Origin: Verrucomicrobiota bacterium
GTDB lineage: Bacteria; Verrucomicrobiota; Kiritimatiellia; CAIQIC01
Assembly: GCA_004321905.1 (NCBI GenBank)
Contig: SCQF01000001.1
Coordinates: forward strand, 25,404-89,403
Length of the DNA stretch: 64,000 bases
Direction: 5' to 3'
In this document: in pieces, positions 37,422 to 46,668 of the stretch
Layout of the letters: every line of letters begins with the position of its first letter
Position numbering within the stretch: position 1 is the first letter of the stretch
The notes under the pieces: generated by a model
Told to the model about the DNA's origin: nothing
Seen by the model: the letters and a program-made list of their open reading frames with translations, nothing else
Database searches by the model: none
Position numbers and translations under genes: made by a program

Positions 37422-38852
37422 TCACATCGGTGTGGGCGCGGTGGCACGCAAGTCCAGTACACGCCAAGCCTCGGCGTCCAATGGCAGGTCCGCGAGATAG
37501 GTGCGCGCCGTGGCCAGCACACGTTCCGGATCGCCCAGCAGCTTGAGCGGAATGTGCACCATGATTTCCCGCGCATGCCGTTCCAACGTCACCGTTTCGC
37601 TGGGAAGTTGCCGGGTTTGGTCGAAGACGTTGTAATGAAACTCGCCCAGCTCCACGCGGATTTTCGGCATTGCGGCAAAGGCCGCATCGTGCCGCCAGCC
37701 GAAAGCGGAGAACGAAGCCTGCACCGTCTTGGCCAGCGGACGCGACAGCTCCACCGCAAACACCAAGGCGTCTTGGTCGCGGTAGATATAGCGCCAGACA
37801 ACGCCGACAAACAGCGCGCGCTCCTCATCGGTCAATTCGTCTGCTGGCTCGGTGGTCGGACCAGTACGCGTACGAAGTGCGGCTTCATATTTTGCCGTGT
37901 CCTCGTTTTTCGGATGAATCACCGGGAAATCGCCGAACAACTCATTGGCACGGACGAACGAAAACAGGTAACGCGACGCATAGCCGGTTTGCGAAGCGTG
38001 CTTAAGCAACGCGTTGCGTTTTGCGGCGCACTCAACGAGGCTCAGTGTGATCGCGCGCCACGGCAACTGATCCGCAAGACTCTCCGGCGGATGGAGCGCG
38101 CTGTCGGGATGCCAGCCGGATTTGGTCGGCCAGCGGTTGAAGTGCACAAGATAGGGTAGTAGCTCCGGCTGGATTTCGTGCTCCAGATTCCAAAGGGCCA
38201 CACGTGTGAAAAGATAGAGCGCGCGATGATCGCCGTTTTGGTCCGCCGGATGCGACACGAACACTTTCGTCGGTTTGAACGCGCGGATAAGCTGGGTCAG
38301 ATCGGCCAAAATTTCTTCGCCCTTATACGGCGCACCAGGTCGGAAGGCGTCGGGATAGGGGACGGCGGTGACGTGTGTCAACATGCTGTGAAACAACGTG
38401 TTGGTGCCCCACCCGCGACTCCAAATTTTGCTGGTGCCGAAATCCGGGTAGCCTAGAAAAGTCAGTTGTTCCTTGTTCAGTCCGAGTGCCGTCGTCGCGG
38501 CCGTCGCCTCGTTGTGCCGCACTTCGCCCATCTGCCGCATGGCGCTGGGCAACAGCACCGGATGTTTGCGATAGAGCGTGAACGACCATTGATTGTTATC
38601 GCCGTAAGTGAAAAAAATAACGCGCACCGGTAGTTTGTGCGCCACGGCCTGTTGGATCAGGCCGCCACAGGCCAGTACCTCGTCGTCCGGGTGCGGGGCG
38701 AGAATGAGCACGCGATCATCGGCGCGCCACGTCACTGATGGCAGGGCAGGGTTGTTGGTGGCGCCGGCATGACTCGCTGCCGTTCCGAGCAAGAACAGGC
38801 TCACCACGAGCCACCATAATGACACCCTTTTTATAAAAAGGAGATGCGGCAT
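37422..38852 (-). CDS. PIG-L family deacetylase
   Basis: RVLILAPHPDDEVLACGGLIQQAVAHKLPVRVIFFTYGD. Confidence 0.9.
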   Translation of the reverse strand: MPHLLFIKRVSLWWLVVSLFLLGTAASHAGATNNPALPSVTWRADDRVLILAPHPDDEVLACGGLIQQAVAHKLPVRVIFFTYGDNNQWSFTLYRKHPVLLPSAMRQMGEVRHNEATAATTALGLNKEQLTFLGYPDFGTSKIWSRGWGTNTLFHSMLTHVTAVPYPDAFRPGAPYKGEEILADLTQLIRAFKPTKVFVSHPADQNGDHRALYLFTRVALWNLEHEIQPELLPYLVHFNRWPTKSGWHPDSALHPPESLADQLPWRAITLSLVECAAKRNALLKHASQTGYASRYLFSFVRANELFGDFPVIHPKNEDTAKYEAALRTRTGPTTEPADELTDEERALFVGVVWRYIYRDQDALVFAVELSRPLAKTVQASFSAFGWRHDAAFAAMPKIRVELGEFHYNVFDQTRQLPSETVTLERHAREIMVHIPLKLLGDPERVLATARTYLADLPLDAEAWRVLDLRATAPTPM

Positions 38853-40036
38853 CAGGGTTTCTTCGGCGGGAACACCGAGCGGACGGCTTCGAGGTAGCCA
38901 TAGCCGTAACGCGTGCAAGGCTCCAGATAGCTGCCCTCGGTCCATTCGTTCCAGGCGTTGATGGTGATCAGTGGGTGTTGGTTCGGCTTGCTATCCGCGT
39001 AGGCCTTGGCTTTTTTAAGTGCGGCGGCGAGCTGCGCCGGGTCATTATCCGTCATGATTGCGGGCTTGAGTTCCTTGAACCGGGCGTTGCTGTCCCAGCC
39101 GACGGAAATATGCGGGTAGTAGGGAATATCGTACGTCGCCGCCAGCTTGGCCCACTCCGCCTCGGCGTCGGCCACCACCTGCGCCATCGGATTCTTCACG
39201 TTCAAGAAATGACAGAACTGATAGTGAGTGATGCTGTCGAATTTCAACCGCTTGATCGCCTCGGCTTGGGGCAGCGTCGTCTTGCTGTCATCGAACCCCG
39301 ACAAATTGTACGTATTGCCTCGCAAGATACATTGCAGGTGTACACCGTTTAACCCAGCCTTCACGGCCTCGGCCCGGAACCAGGCGAGCGCGGCCGCCGC
39401 GCCCTCGACGCCGCCCAGTCCCTGCACGAACCGGTTGAGGTCATAAATCGCAAAGACCGGCTTGTCGTCCAGCTTGTAGTAGGATGGCTGGCCGAGGTAG
39501 CGCTGGATCACATGATGCGCCAGCTTCTCGAAACCCGCGCGGCTGACCGCGCCCTGATAGAGCACGGTATCGCTATCCCAAGCGTTGCGAACGTCCCAAC
39601 CATATTTCACGTCATGATTGGCCCACATGAGATAGAACTTCACGCGGTCGTTGTTGCGCGCCTTCAGGTAACCGTTGGTCAAGCAGTTTTCCAAAAACGG
39701 ACGATCGTCGTACCAATACCAGTCATAGATGAACACGTTGACGCCGTGGTCGGCGGCGGCGTTGATTTGCATTTCCATCACGTAGCGATCGGCCTCGTTC
39801 ACATAGCCCCAGAGCGGAAGGCCCGGCAGCTTATGGCCGGGGAACTTGGGCTGGGCTTGCCGCACGCGCTCCCATTCGCCCATCCGTTCCGGCCACGCCC
39901 AGCGCAACTCCGGGCAATCGCTGTACGACGGCCAGATGTAGGCGGCCACATCGTAGGCCTTGGTCTCCGCAGCGAACGTCGTTGCGCCGGAGCACCACGC
40001 TGCCGCAACACAGAAGAGCTTGAGCCATGTTTTCAT
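38852..40036 (-). CDS. Glycoside hydrolase family 99-like / WbsX-like protein
   Basis: VAAYIWPSY ... GVNVFIYDWYWYDDRPFLENCL ... KFYLMWANHD ... LITINAWNEWTEGSYLEP; stop overlaps start of downstream PIG-L gene (TGATG). Confidence 0.85.
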   Translation of the reverse strand: MKTWLKLFCVAAAWCSGATTFAAETKAYDVAAYIWPSYSDCPELRWAWPERMGEWERVRQAQPKFPGHKLPGLPLWGYVNEADRYVMEMQINAAADHGVNVFIYDWYWYDDRPFLENCLTNGYLKARNNDRVKFYLMWANHDVKYGWDVRNAWDSDTVLYQGAVSRAGFEKLAHHVIQRYLGQPSYYKLDDKPVFAIYDLNRFVQGLGGVEGAAAALAWFRAEAVKAGLNGVHLQCILRGNTYNLSGFDDSKTTLPQAEAIKRLKFDSITHYQFCHFLNVKNPMAQVVADAEAEWAKLAATYDIPYYPHISVGWDSNARFKELKPAIMTDNDPAQLAAALKKAKAYADSKPNQHPLITINAWNEWTEGSYLEPCTRYGYGYLEAVRSVFPPKKP

Positions 40037-40138
40037 TTCCATTCTCCGTTGGTTTCGATTTGGGTGCGAGCATAGGAGGGGCACGGCCACGAGTTCAATG
40101 ACAAAGTTAGGCGTTTATCTGACGCAGGCTTGAGTTTT

Positions 40139-40185
40139 TTCCAAACCTTGGAACAATAGGGGCATGGTTTTTCCAAGGCTTGGAA
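40139..40185. repeat. Paired palindromes, 32-bp phasing
   Basis: TTCCAAACCTTGGAA, TTCCAAGGCTTGGAA. Confidence 0.95.
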
Positions 40186-40216
40186 TCCACCTGCGCCAAA
40201 GCTACGTCGGACAAGA

Positions 40217-40834
40217 ATGAATACGCATCTCCATCGGCCCAAGCTGACGCTGGCGACGAAAGTCACCATCGTCCGCATCATGGGCGTGCCGGTCTTTATC
40301 GTGCTGCTGATTTACTACCTGATCGGCTTGGTGCGTGGCGAAGACATCTGGCTGGAGCGCATATTGGCGCTGGTCGTCTTCACGGCGGTGGCGCTGACGG
40401 ATGCGTTGGATGGCTACCTCGCGCGGTCGCGCAACGAAGTGACCGACCTCGGTCGGATGCTCGACCCGATTGCCGACAAGGCGCTGCTGCTCTCCGGCCT
40501 GATTCTCTTGACGCGGCCTTCGTTGCCGGCGCTCGCGCCGCATATCCCGATCTGGTTCACCGCGCTGGTGATCAGCCGCGACGTGGTGTTGATTCTTGGC
40601 TCGACGCTGGTGCATGCGCTGGCGGGCGCGGTCAGGGTCCACCCACGCTTCAGTGGTAAGCTGGCCACAGTTTTCCAGATGGCCACCATCATGTGGGTGC
40701 TCATTGGCGGCGCGGAACGGCAATTCAACTGGTTCTTGGGCGCAGCGGCGGTGCTGACGGCGCTCTCGTGGATTCAGTACGTCGTGGATGGCGCACGGCA
40801 ACTCGCGCACGTCCAGCACGGCCCGCAAAAATGA
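40217..40834 (+). CDS. pgsA: CDP-diacylglycerol--glycerol-3-phosphate 3-phosphatidyltransferase
   Basis: ATKVTIVRIMGVPVFIVLL ... DALDGYLARSRNEVTDLGRMLDPIADKAL. Confidence 0.93.
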   Translation: MNTHLHRPKLTLATKVTIVRIMGVPVFIVLLIYYLIGLVRGEDIWLERILALVVFTAVALTDALDGYLARSRNEVTDLGRMLDPIADKALLLSGLILLTRPSLPALAPHIPIWFTALVISRDVVLILGSTLVHALAGAVRVHPRFSGKLATVFQMATIMWVLIGGAERQFNWFLGAAAVLTALSWIQYVVDGARQLAHVQHGPQK

Positions 40835-40903
40835 GGTGATCGCCGCAAAGGGTTGCGGCTCATGCAATTTTTTTATCAGGTTCTGCTATAATCACCGCAC
40901 ACG

Positions 40904-42274
40904 ATGCAGACAGAAACCAAAACTCCGGCGGCTCCGGGCCGCGTGATCGCGATTGTTGGTCGGCCCAACGTCGGCAAGAGCGCGCTATTCAACCGGCTGC
41001 TCGGGCAGCGCGCGGCGATTGTCCACGAGGAAGCGGGTGTGACCCGCGACCGGTTGGTGCGCGAGGTCAACTGGCAGGGCGAACGCTTTGAACTGATTGA
41101 TACCGGCGGGCTGGATACCTTCGACAAACAACGCGCCGACCATGTGATCCGCGCCGGTACGCGGCGGCAGGTCGAAGTGGCCATCGAGGACGCTGCCGTG
41201 ATGCTCTGGGTCGTGGACATCACCGCCGGCGTCGCGCCACTCGATGAGGAGGTCGGGCGGCTGCTCCACCGCTGCGGTAAACCGGTGCTGATCGTAGCCA
41301 ATAAGGCCGACACCGCGCGGCTCGACAACCAGGCGGCGGAGTTCGGCGCATTCGGCTATCCAGTTTTTCCGGTCTCGGTGCTGCATAACCGCGGTGTACA
41401 CGATTTGATGACGACGGCTTTCAGTCATTTGCCGCCGGGTGAGCCGCCGAAAGCGGAGGATGCACTCAAGGTCGCCGTGGTCGGGCGACCCAACGTCGGG
41501 AAATCGTCGTTCATCAACCGGTTGCTGGGGCAGGAACGCGTCATCGTCTCCAACGTGCCGGGCACCACGCGCGACAGCATCGAAGCGCCTTTCACCATCG
41601 GCCAAGGCCCGCAGGCGCGGCGCTATGTGCTGGTGGATACCGCCGGCATCCGGCGCTCCGGCCGCATCCGCGAAGTCGTGGAAAAGTTCAGTTCGCTTCG
41701 CACCGAGGGCACCATCGAACGCGCCGATGTGGTCGTGCTGATGCTCGACGCCGAACAAGGGCCGACCGCCTTCGATAAACGCATCGCCGCGATGATTCAG
41801 GAGGCGCGCAAAGGCTGCGTACTGATCGTCAACAAATGGGACCTCGCCGCCGGCAAGGTGAAGATGGAGGACTACGAAAAGGCGCTACGCGATGTGCTGG
41901 CGTTTCTGGCGGTGCCGATGCTCTTCATCTCGGCGCAAGACGGACTAAACATGCACAAGAGCGTCGAAGCGATTGACCGCGTCGCCGCCGCCGTCCAACT
42001 CAAGATGCCGACCGGCGTGATGAACCGCGTCTTGCGCGACGCCATGCAAAAAGTCCAGCCGCCGATGATCGAAGGCCACCGGCTAAAGCTCTACTACGCC
42101 ACGCAAGTGGGCACCAAGCCCGTACGCATCAAACTGTTCGTGAATCAAACGCGGCGACTGACGCCCGCCTATGAAACCTATCTGATCCGCGCCCTGCGCC
42201 GCGCCTTTGACCTCGACGGCGCCCCGGTCATCTTCTCACTCGCCTCCAGCCACAAAGACCGCCCGCCGGCGTGA
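40904..42274 (+). CDS. der: Ribosome biogenesis GTPase Der
   Basis: Two G domains: IVGRPNVGKSALFNRLLG and VVGRPNVGKSSFINRLLG; NKAD and NKWD motifs; KH-like C-terminus. Confidence 0.97.
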   Translation: MQTETKTPAAPGRVIAIVGRPNVGKSALFNRLLGQRAAIVHEEAGVTRDRLVREVNWQGERFELIDTGGLDTFDKQRADHVIRAGTRRQVEVAIEDAAVMLWVVDITAGVAPLDEEVGRLLHRCGKPVLIVANKADTARLDNQAAEFGAFGYPVFPVSVLHNRGVHDLMTTAFSHLPPGEPPKAEDALKVAVVGRPNVGKSSFINRLLGQERVIVSNVPGTTRDSIEAPFTIGQGPQARRYVLVDTAGIRRSGRIREVVEKFSSLRTEGTIERADVVVLMLDAEQGPTAFDKRIAAMIQEARKGCVLIVNKWDLAAGKVKMEDYEKALRDVLAFLAVPMLFISAQDGLNMHKSVEAIDRVAAAVQLKMPTGVMNRVLRDAMQKVQPPMIEGHRLKLYYATQVGTKPVRIKLFVNQTRRLTPAYETYLIRALRRAFDLDGAPVIFSLASSHKDRPPA

Positions 42275-42317
42275 GGTGAATGCGCCGCCTTAAACTGCGG
42301 CGCGGAGCGACGTTAGT

Positions 42318-42668
42318 TTACAAGCGTGGTTGGCCGATCCGATCCATTGCGTTTGTCCAAGGTCTCTCTCCCGCCTTTAGTCGCGCCACGATGTTGCTTG
42401 GCAATTCCGACAAGGGCGTCCAATACACTGTGACTTGGAAGCCACCGCCGATAAATGCCGGATGCCCATCCTCTAAGTACGCTCTTTCTTGGGTGCTCCC
42501 GATATAGCTAATCCAAGCGAAACTGCCGAGCACGTCGGTCTGTCCGGCTTGCTTCAAAAACTCACTTCCGGACAGCTTTTTGGTCCGCGTACTTGCACAA
42601 CCAAACGTTAGCGCCATGGAGACCGCTACAACGGCGACCGCTGCGGATGTTAGGATATTCCTCATCAT
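42318..42668 (-). CDS. Hypothetical lipoprotein
   Basis: 116-aa ORF with lipobox-like ALTFGC. Confidence 0.6.
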   Translation of the reverse strand: MMRNILTSAAVAVVAVSMALTFGCASTRTKKLSGSEFLKQAGQTDVLGSFAWISYIGSTQERAYLEDGHPAFIGGGFQVTVYWTPLSELPSNIVARLKAGERPWTNAMDRIGQPRL

Positions 42669-42746
42669 GCTCTCCTGCCAACATGCTACTTAGCGGGCTT
42701 CTGCAACCATCCTGCGGAGGTCATCAAGTTCGTGACGGGTACTGTC

Positions 42747-42804
42747 AAGGTGGAACGCGTCGGCCCGACGCGTTCGAGCGCGTTCGGTGAACGAGCTCCA
42801 CCTT
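42747..42804. repeat. 58-bp hairpin-rich repeat element (family B), copy 2
   Basis: AAGGTGGAACGCGTCGGCCCGACGCGTTCGAGCGCGTTCGGTGAACGAGCTCCACCTT; opposite orientation to copy at 14666. Confidence 0.75.
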
Positions 42805-42868
42805 CCAAGGATTGGAAAAGCGGGTGGGGCGGACTCTCGCCAGAGGCGAGCAAGTCCAAGGTTTGGAT
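42803..42868. repeat. Paired palindromes, 51-bp spacing with intervening CTCGCC-AGA-GGCGAG hairpin
   Basis: TTCCAAGGATTGGAA, GTCCAAGGTTTGGAT. Confidence 0.85.
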
Positions 42869-42953
42869 ATGGAGTGCGCAAGCTTGCTTGCGCCTTTATG
42901 CCGCGAAGCTAGCTTCGCGATAACAAAGCGGCAGCAAGCTGCCGCACTCCAAA
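42868..42953. repeat. Triple-hairpin repeat element (family D)
   Basis: GGAGTGCG ... CGCACTCC outer arms enclosing GCGCAAGCTTGCTTGCGC, CGCGAAGCTAGCTTCGCG, GCGGCAGCAAGCTGCCGC. Confidence 0.8.
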
Positions 42954-43025
42954 TGGGGTGGATCACCCGGCCGCCTTCGCTCGGAGCTTCGGCGGCCACG
43001 GGAGGGGTGCCCTACCGATTGTTTT

Positions 43026-43367
43026 TCAGCCGAGTTCGGCGGCGCGGACTTCGACTTGGGAGAGCGCTTCCTGGCCTTTGTGGTTCTGCCATTTCTCCAT
43101 CTGGCGCTCGATCTGTCGGGCGACTTTCTCGACGGCGGCGGTGATGGAGGCGTACATGTCGTTGGCTTCTTCCTTGGCCTCGACGCGCAGGTGATGCGGA
43201 CCTTGAACGACGACTTCGGCGATCTGGCGATGCTTCTCGACCGCCAAAATCACGTGCGCGTTCAGGATACGCGGAAAATCAGCGAGTTCGTGCTCGACGC
43301 GCTCCAGCGCAAAGTCGCGGATGGATTCCGTGACTTCCATGTGCCGACCAGTGACGGATATCTGCAT
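43026..43367 (-). CDS. hpf: Ribosome hibernation promoting factor (short form)
   Basis: MQISVTGRHMEVTESIRDFALERVEHELADFPRILNAHVILAVEKHRQIAEVVVQG...MYASITAAVEKVARQIERQ. Confidence 0.93.
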   Translation of the reverse strand: MQISVTGRHMEVTESIRDFALERVEHELADFPRILNAHVILAVEKHRQIAEVVVQGPHHLRVEAKEEANDMYASITAAVEKVARQIERQMEKWQNHKGQEALSQVEVRAAELG

Positions 43368-43395
43368 GATCTGCCTCCTGTTTCTGTTGTTTGTT

Positions 43396-44148
43396 TCACA
43401 TGCTGAACCGCGGGCCGAGGTACAGCTCGCGGCTCATCGGGTCGTTAATCAAAAAGTTACTCGTGCCTTCGCGCAAAACCTTGCCTTCGCAAATTAGATA
43501 AGCGCGATCCACGACCGCAAGCGTCTCCCGGACGTTGTGATCGGTGATCAGGATACCCAGTCCCTTCGCTTTCAGGCTGATGATGATCTGTTGCACGTCA
43601 TAGACCGCCAGCGGGTCCACCCCGCTGAACGGTTCATCAAGCAAGATCAGTGCCGGGTTGGTGACCAACGCGCGGGTAATTTCGAGGCGGCGGCGCTCGC
43701 CGCCGGAAAGCGTGTAGGCTTTTTGCTTGGCGAGGTGCCCGATCTTCAGTTCGTCGAGCAGTTCGCCGAGCCGCTGGCGGCGTTCGCGGGCGGAGAGCGG
43801 CAGCGTTTCGAGAATCGCCAGCACATTCTCTTCGACCGTCAATTGCCGGAAAATGCTCGGTTCCTGGGAAAGATAGCCCATACCCATGCGGGCGCGGCGG
43901 AACATCGGCGCGTTGGTCACTTCCTGACCTTGGAAAAACACGCTGCCGTCGGTCGGCGGGATGAGGCCAACGATCATATAGAAGCTGGTCGTCTTGCCCG
44001 CGCCGTTCGGGCCGAGCAGGCCGACGATTTCGCCGCGGTGGACGTTGAGGTTGACGCCATTGACCACGCGGCGGGAGCGGTAGGCCTTGACCAGTTCGCG
44101 GGTTTCGGCCAGCGCGCCGTTATTTGCCGGCGCTGAAGAATTGATCAT
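43396..44148 (-). CDS. lptB: LPS export ABC transporter ATP-binding protein
   Basis: GEIVGLLGPNGAGKTTSFYMIVGLI ... LSGGERRRLEITRALVTNPALILLDEPFSGVDPLAV. Confidence 0.96.
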   Translation of the reverse strand: MINSSAPANNGALAETRELVKAYRSRRVVNGVNLNVHRGEIVGLLGPNGAGKTTSFYMIVGLIPPTDGSVFFQGQEVTNAPMFRRARMGMGYLSQEPSIFRQLTVEENVLAILETLPLSARERRQRLGELLDELKIGHLAKQKAYTLSGGERRRLEITRALVTNPALILLDEPFSGVDPLAVYDVQQIIISLKAKGLGILITDHNVRETLAVVDRAYLICEGKVLREGTSNFLINDPMSRELYLGPRFSM

Positions 44149-44623
44149 GCGCTCCACCTTTTTCGGGATAGACCACGAGCCGGGCCCGTGGATAGACCAG
44201 TATCCGGCTCTCGTTGCGGAACATGGTGATGACTTCGCCTTCCAGTATATCCTTGCCGCGCATCACGCGCGGTTTGCCGGCCAGCACGATTTTACCGGAG
44301 TCGAGGTCATAGGTGGCCACGTCGGACTTGGCCACTTTGTCGGTCTGACGGATGTTGACCTTGCCTTCGGCCCGGATTGCCTTGATTTTGTTGTTGGCGT
44401 CGAAGGAGACATTCAGTTTTTCCGAGGTCAATTGCATCTGCGGGTCGGTGACGACCACGTTGCCCTCGAACAGCGCGAAATGCTGTTTATAGTCCGCGGT
44501 CAACTTGTCGGAGGTGATGACGGTGACCTCTTCGTCGCCCTCTGCTTTTTTTGTTTCGGCGGCGCGAGCGACGGCGTTCGCCAGCAACAAACCGGCCAGG
44601 CCGATGACAACGATTTTTTTCAC
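44120..44623 (-). CDS. LptA/OstA-like periplasmic LPS transport protein
   Basis: EVTVITSDKLTADYKQHFALFEGNVVVTDPQMQLTSEKLNV; position next to lptB. Confidence 0.85.
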   Translation of the reverse strand: MKKIVVIGLAGLLLANAVARAAETKKAEGDEEVTVITSDKLTADYKQHFALFEGNVVVTDPQMQLTSEKLNVSFDANNKIKAIRAEGKVNIRQTDKVAKSDVATYDLDSGKIVLAGKPRVMRGKDILEGEVITMFRNESRILVYPRARLVVYPEKGGAHDQFFSAGK

Positions 44624-45063
44624 GGAATGAATCCTTCCTGCCGGCGCATGCCCTTGAGCACCACCTTCACTTGGTTGTGGATGACCATGCGCTCGGTGTT
44701 CCGGCTGAAGTTGAAGCCCACGCCGGTGATCACCATATCCTCGCGCGCAATGCGCACCGAACCGTCGGAATTGGCTTCGCCGTGTTCCCGGTCATAGAAA
44801 CAAAGCGGCGCGGTGATGCGCATATCGGTTTGCGTACCGCTCTCGTTGTAGAACTCGTATTTGAGCTGATGCACTTCGATGGGGCCGGCCGTGGGGATTT
44901 TGGCATAGTCGCCGAACAACTGACTCTTCAGGCGGCCTTGGTCGTCATATTCCGGCACGCGGAAACCGGTAATGACCTGCTGATCGGTATTTTGTGCCGA
45001 ACCTGCCCATACGCCTGCCGCCAAGGTTCCGATCACCAGCATTCGTTTTGTACGCGCCATCAT
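44620..45063 (-). CDS. LptC-like LPS export protein
   Basis: FRVPEYDDQGRLKSQLFGDYAKI...IHQLKYEFYNESG; gene context kdsA-(lptC)-lptA-lptB. Confidence 0.7.
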   Translation of the reverse strand: MMARTKRMLVIGTLAAGVWAGSAQNTDQQVITGFRVPEYDDQGRLKSQLFGDYAKIPTAGPIEVHQLKYEFYNESGTQTDMRITAPLCFYDREHGEANSDGSVRIAREDMVITGVGFNFSRNTERMVIHNQVKVVLKGMRRQEGFIP

Positions 45064-45091
45064 GAGTTGGGCTTCTTGCTTCCGAGCAAAC

Positions 45092-45916
45092 CTAACCCCG
45101 CTTCACGACCGCGTCAATGGCGATCAGTTGCCGCCACAATTTTTTTAGCGCGGCCAAGGGGATCGCATTGGCCTTGTCGCTCAATGCTTCAACCGGATTC
45201 ACGTGGGTTTCCAGAAAAATGCCGTCGCAGCCGGTGGCCACTGCGGCACGCGCGAGATTCGGCGCAAAACGGCCATCACCGCCGGATTGATCGCCCGCGC
45301 CGCCCGGCAACTGCACGCTATGCGTTGCGTCAAAGATCACCGGATAGCCCAATTCGCGCATAATCAACAGGCTGCGCATGTCCGCGACGAGATTGTTATA
45401 GCCGAAACTCGCGCCGCGCTCGGTGAGGAGGATGCGGTGATTGCCCGCGCTTTCGATTTTGGCGATGACGTGGCGCATATCCCACGGCGAGAGAAATTGG
45501 CCTTTTTTGATGTTCACCACGCGCCCGCTCTTGGCCGCCGCCAGCACCAAGTCGGTCTGACGGCACAGGAACGCCGGGATTTGCAAAATATCCGCGACTT
45601 GCGCCGCAAGGGCAACTTCATCCACGTCGTGCACGTCCGTTAGAATCGGCACGCCAAATTTCTCTTTGATCGCCTGTAAAATTTCCAAGCCTTGGACAAG
45701 ACCCGGCCCGCGAAAACTTTTGTGCGACGTGCGGTTGGCTTTGTCATAGGACGCCTTGAAGACGAACGGTATTTTTTCCGCGCGCGCCAACTTCACCAAC
45801 TTTTCGGCCAGCGCCAGACAACCCGCGCGACTTTCGATGACGCACGGCCCGGCGATCAACGCCAACGGCGCGCCGCCGCCGAACTTCACTTTTCCAACCT
45901 GTACTTTTTTCGTCAT
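45092..45916 (-). CDS. kdsA: 3-deoxy-8-phosphooctulonate synthase
   Basis: LALIAGPCVIES ... KASYDKANRTSHKSFRGPGL ... FLCRQTDLVLAAAKSG. Confidence 0.97.
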   Translation of the reverse strand: MTKKVQVGKVKFGGGAPLALIAGPCVIESRAGCLALAEKLVKLARAEKIPFVFKASYDKANRTSHKSFRGPGLVQGLEILQAIKEKFGVPILTDVHDVDEVALAAQVADILQIPAFLCRQTDLVLAAAKSGRVVNIKKGQFLSPWDMRHVIAKIESAGNHRILLTERGASFGYNNLVADMRSLLIMRELGYPVIFDATHSVQLPGGAGDQSGGDGRFAPNLARAAVATGCDGIFLETHVNPVEALSDKANAIPLAALKKLWRQLIAIDAVVKRG

Positions 45917-46668
45917 GCCAAACCTGCCTTGCGTAATGCCTGCTCCGCCCGGGGCACATCGTCCGGCGTATCCACGCCGAGGCCCACATCGTTAGTCTCC
46001 AGCACCTTCATCCGGCAGCCGAGCCAAAGCGCGCGCAGTTGTTCCAACTTTTCCGCCTGTTCCAGCGCGCACGGCGCTTCTTGTACCAGCCGCTCCAGAA
46101 ATGTGCGCCGGTAGGCATAGATGCCGATGTGCCGCCAATATAAATTCGCCGCCGCGTCACCGCCAGAATCCTTTTCGCGGATAAACGGAATCGTGGCGCG
46201 GGAAAAATAGAGCGCCCGGCCATCGCGTGCCCGAACGACTTTCACCACCGACGATGCCACACGGTCACGCTCCTCGCGGATCGGCGTCGCTGCCGTCGCC
46301 ATGTCCCAGGAATTGTCACTCGCGAGCGTCTGGCCTAGTGCATTAATCAGCGCCGGGTCAATCAGTGGTTCGTCGCCCTGAATATTGATGACCACGTCCG
46401 CGTTCAATCCACGCACGGCCTCGGCGATGCGGTCGGTGCCGGAGGGATGCTCTGGCGAGGTCATCACGACCTCCGCGCCGAATTTTTGTGCTGCGGCGCG
46501 AATACGTTCGTCGTCGGTGGCCACCAGCAGGCGGTTGAGCGACTCGGCTTGTCGCGCACGCTCCACGACCCATTGCAGCAAGGGTTTTCCAAGGATGGGA
46601 AAAAGACTTTTGCCGGGGAAGCGGGTGGAGCCCCACCGCGCCGGAATCACGCCAATGATGTCGCTCAT
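45913..46668 (-). CDS. kdsB: 3-deoxy-manno-octulosonate cytidylyltransferase
   Basis: IGVIPARWGSTRFPGKSL ... TSPEHPSGTDRIAEAV ... VVINIQGDEPLIDP; ATGA overlap with kdsA. Confidence 0.97.
   Translation of the reverse strand: MSDIIGVIPARWGSTRFPGKSLFPILGKPLLQWVVERARQAESLNRLLVATDDERIRAAAQKFGAEVVMTSPEHPSGTDRIAEAVRGLNADVVINIQGDEPLIDPALINALGQTLASDNSWDMATAATPIREERDRVASSVVKVVRARDGRALYFSRATIPFIREKDSGGDAAANLYWRHIGIYAYRRTFLERLVQEAPCALEQAEKLEQLRALWLGCRMKVLETNDVGLGVDTPDDVPRAEQALRKAGLA

Noticed and set aside
43921-43935. TTCCTGACCTTGGAA inside lptB
   Set aside because: One half is degenerate, no phased partner, codes for ordinary LptB sequence.
45683-45697. TTCCAAGCCTTGGAC inside kdsA as a recent insertion
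   Set aside because: Encodes VQGLEI in a region where KdsA normally has GL-x-GL-x-IL, so length is not disturbed; may be codon choice or chance. Not used as primary evidence.
46587-46601. TTCCAAGGATGGGAA inside kdsB as an insertion
   Set aside because: Encodes FPILGKPLL, the normal conserved KdsB stretch; probably coincidental.
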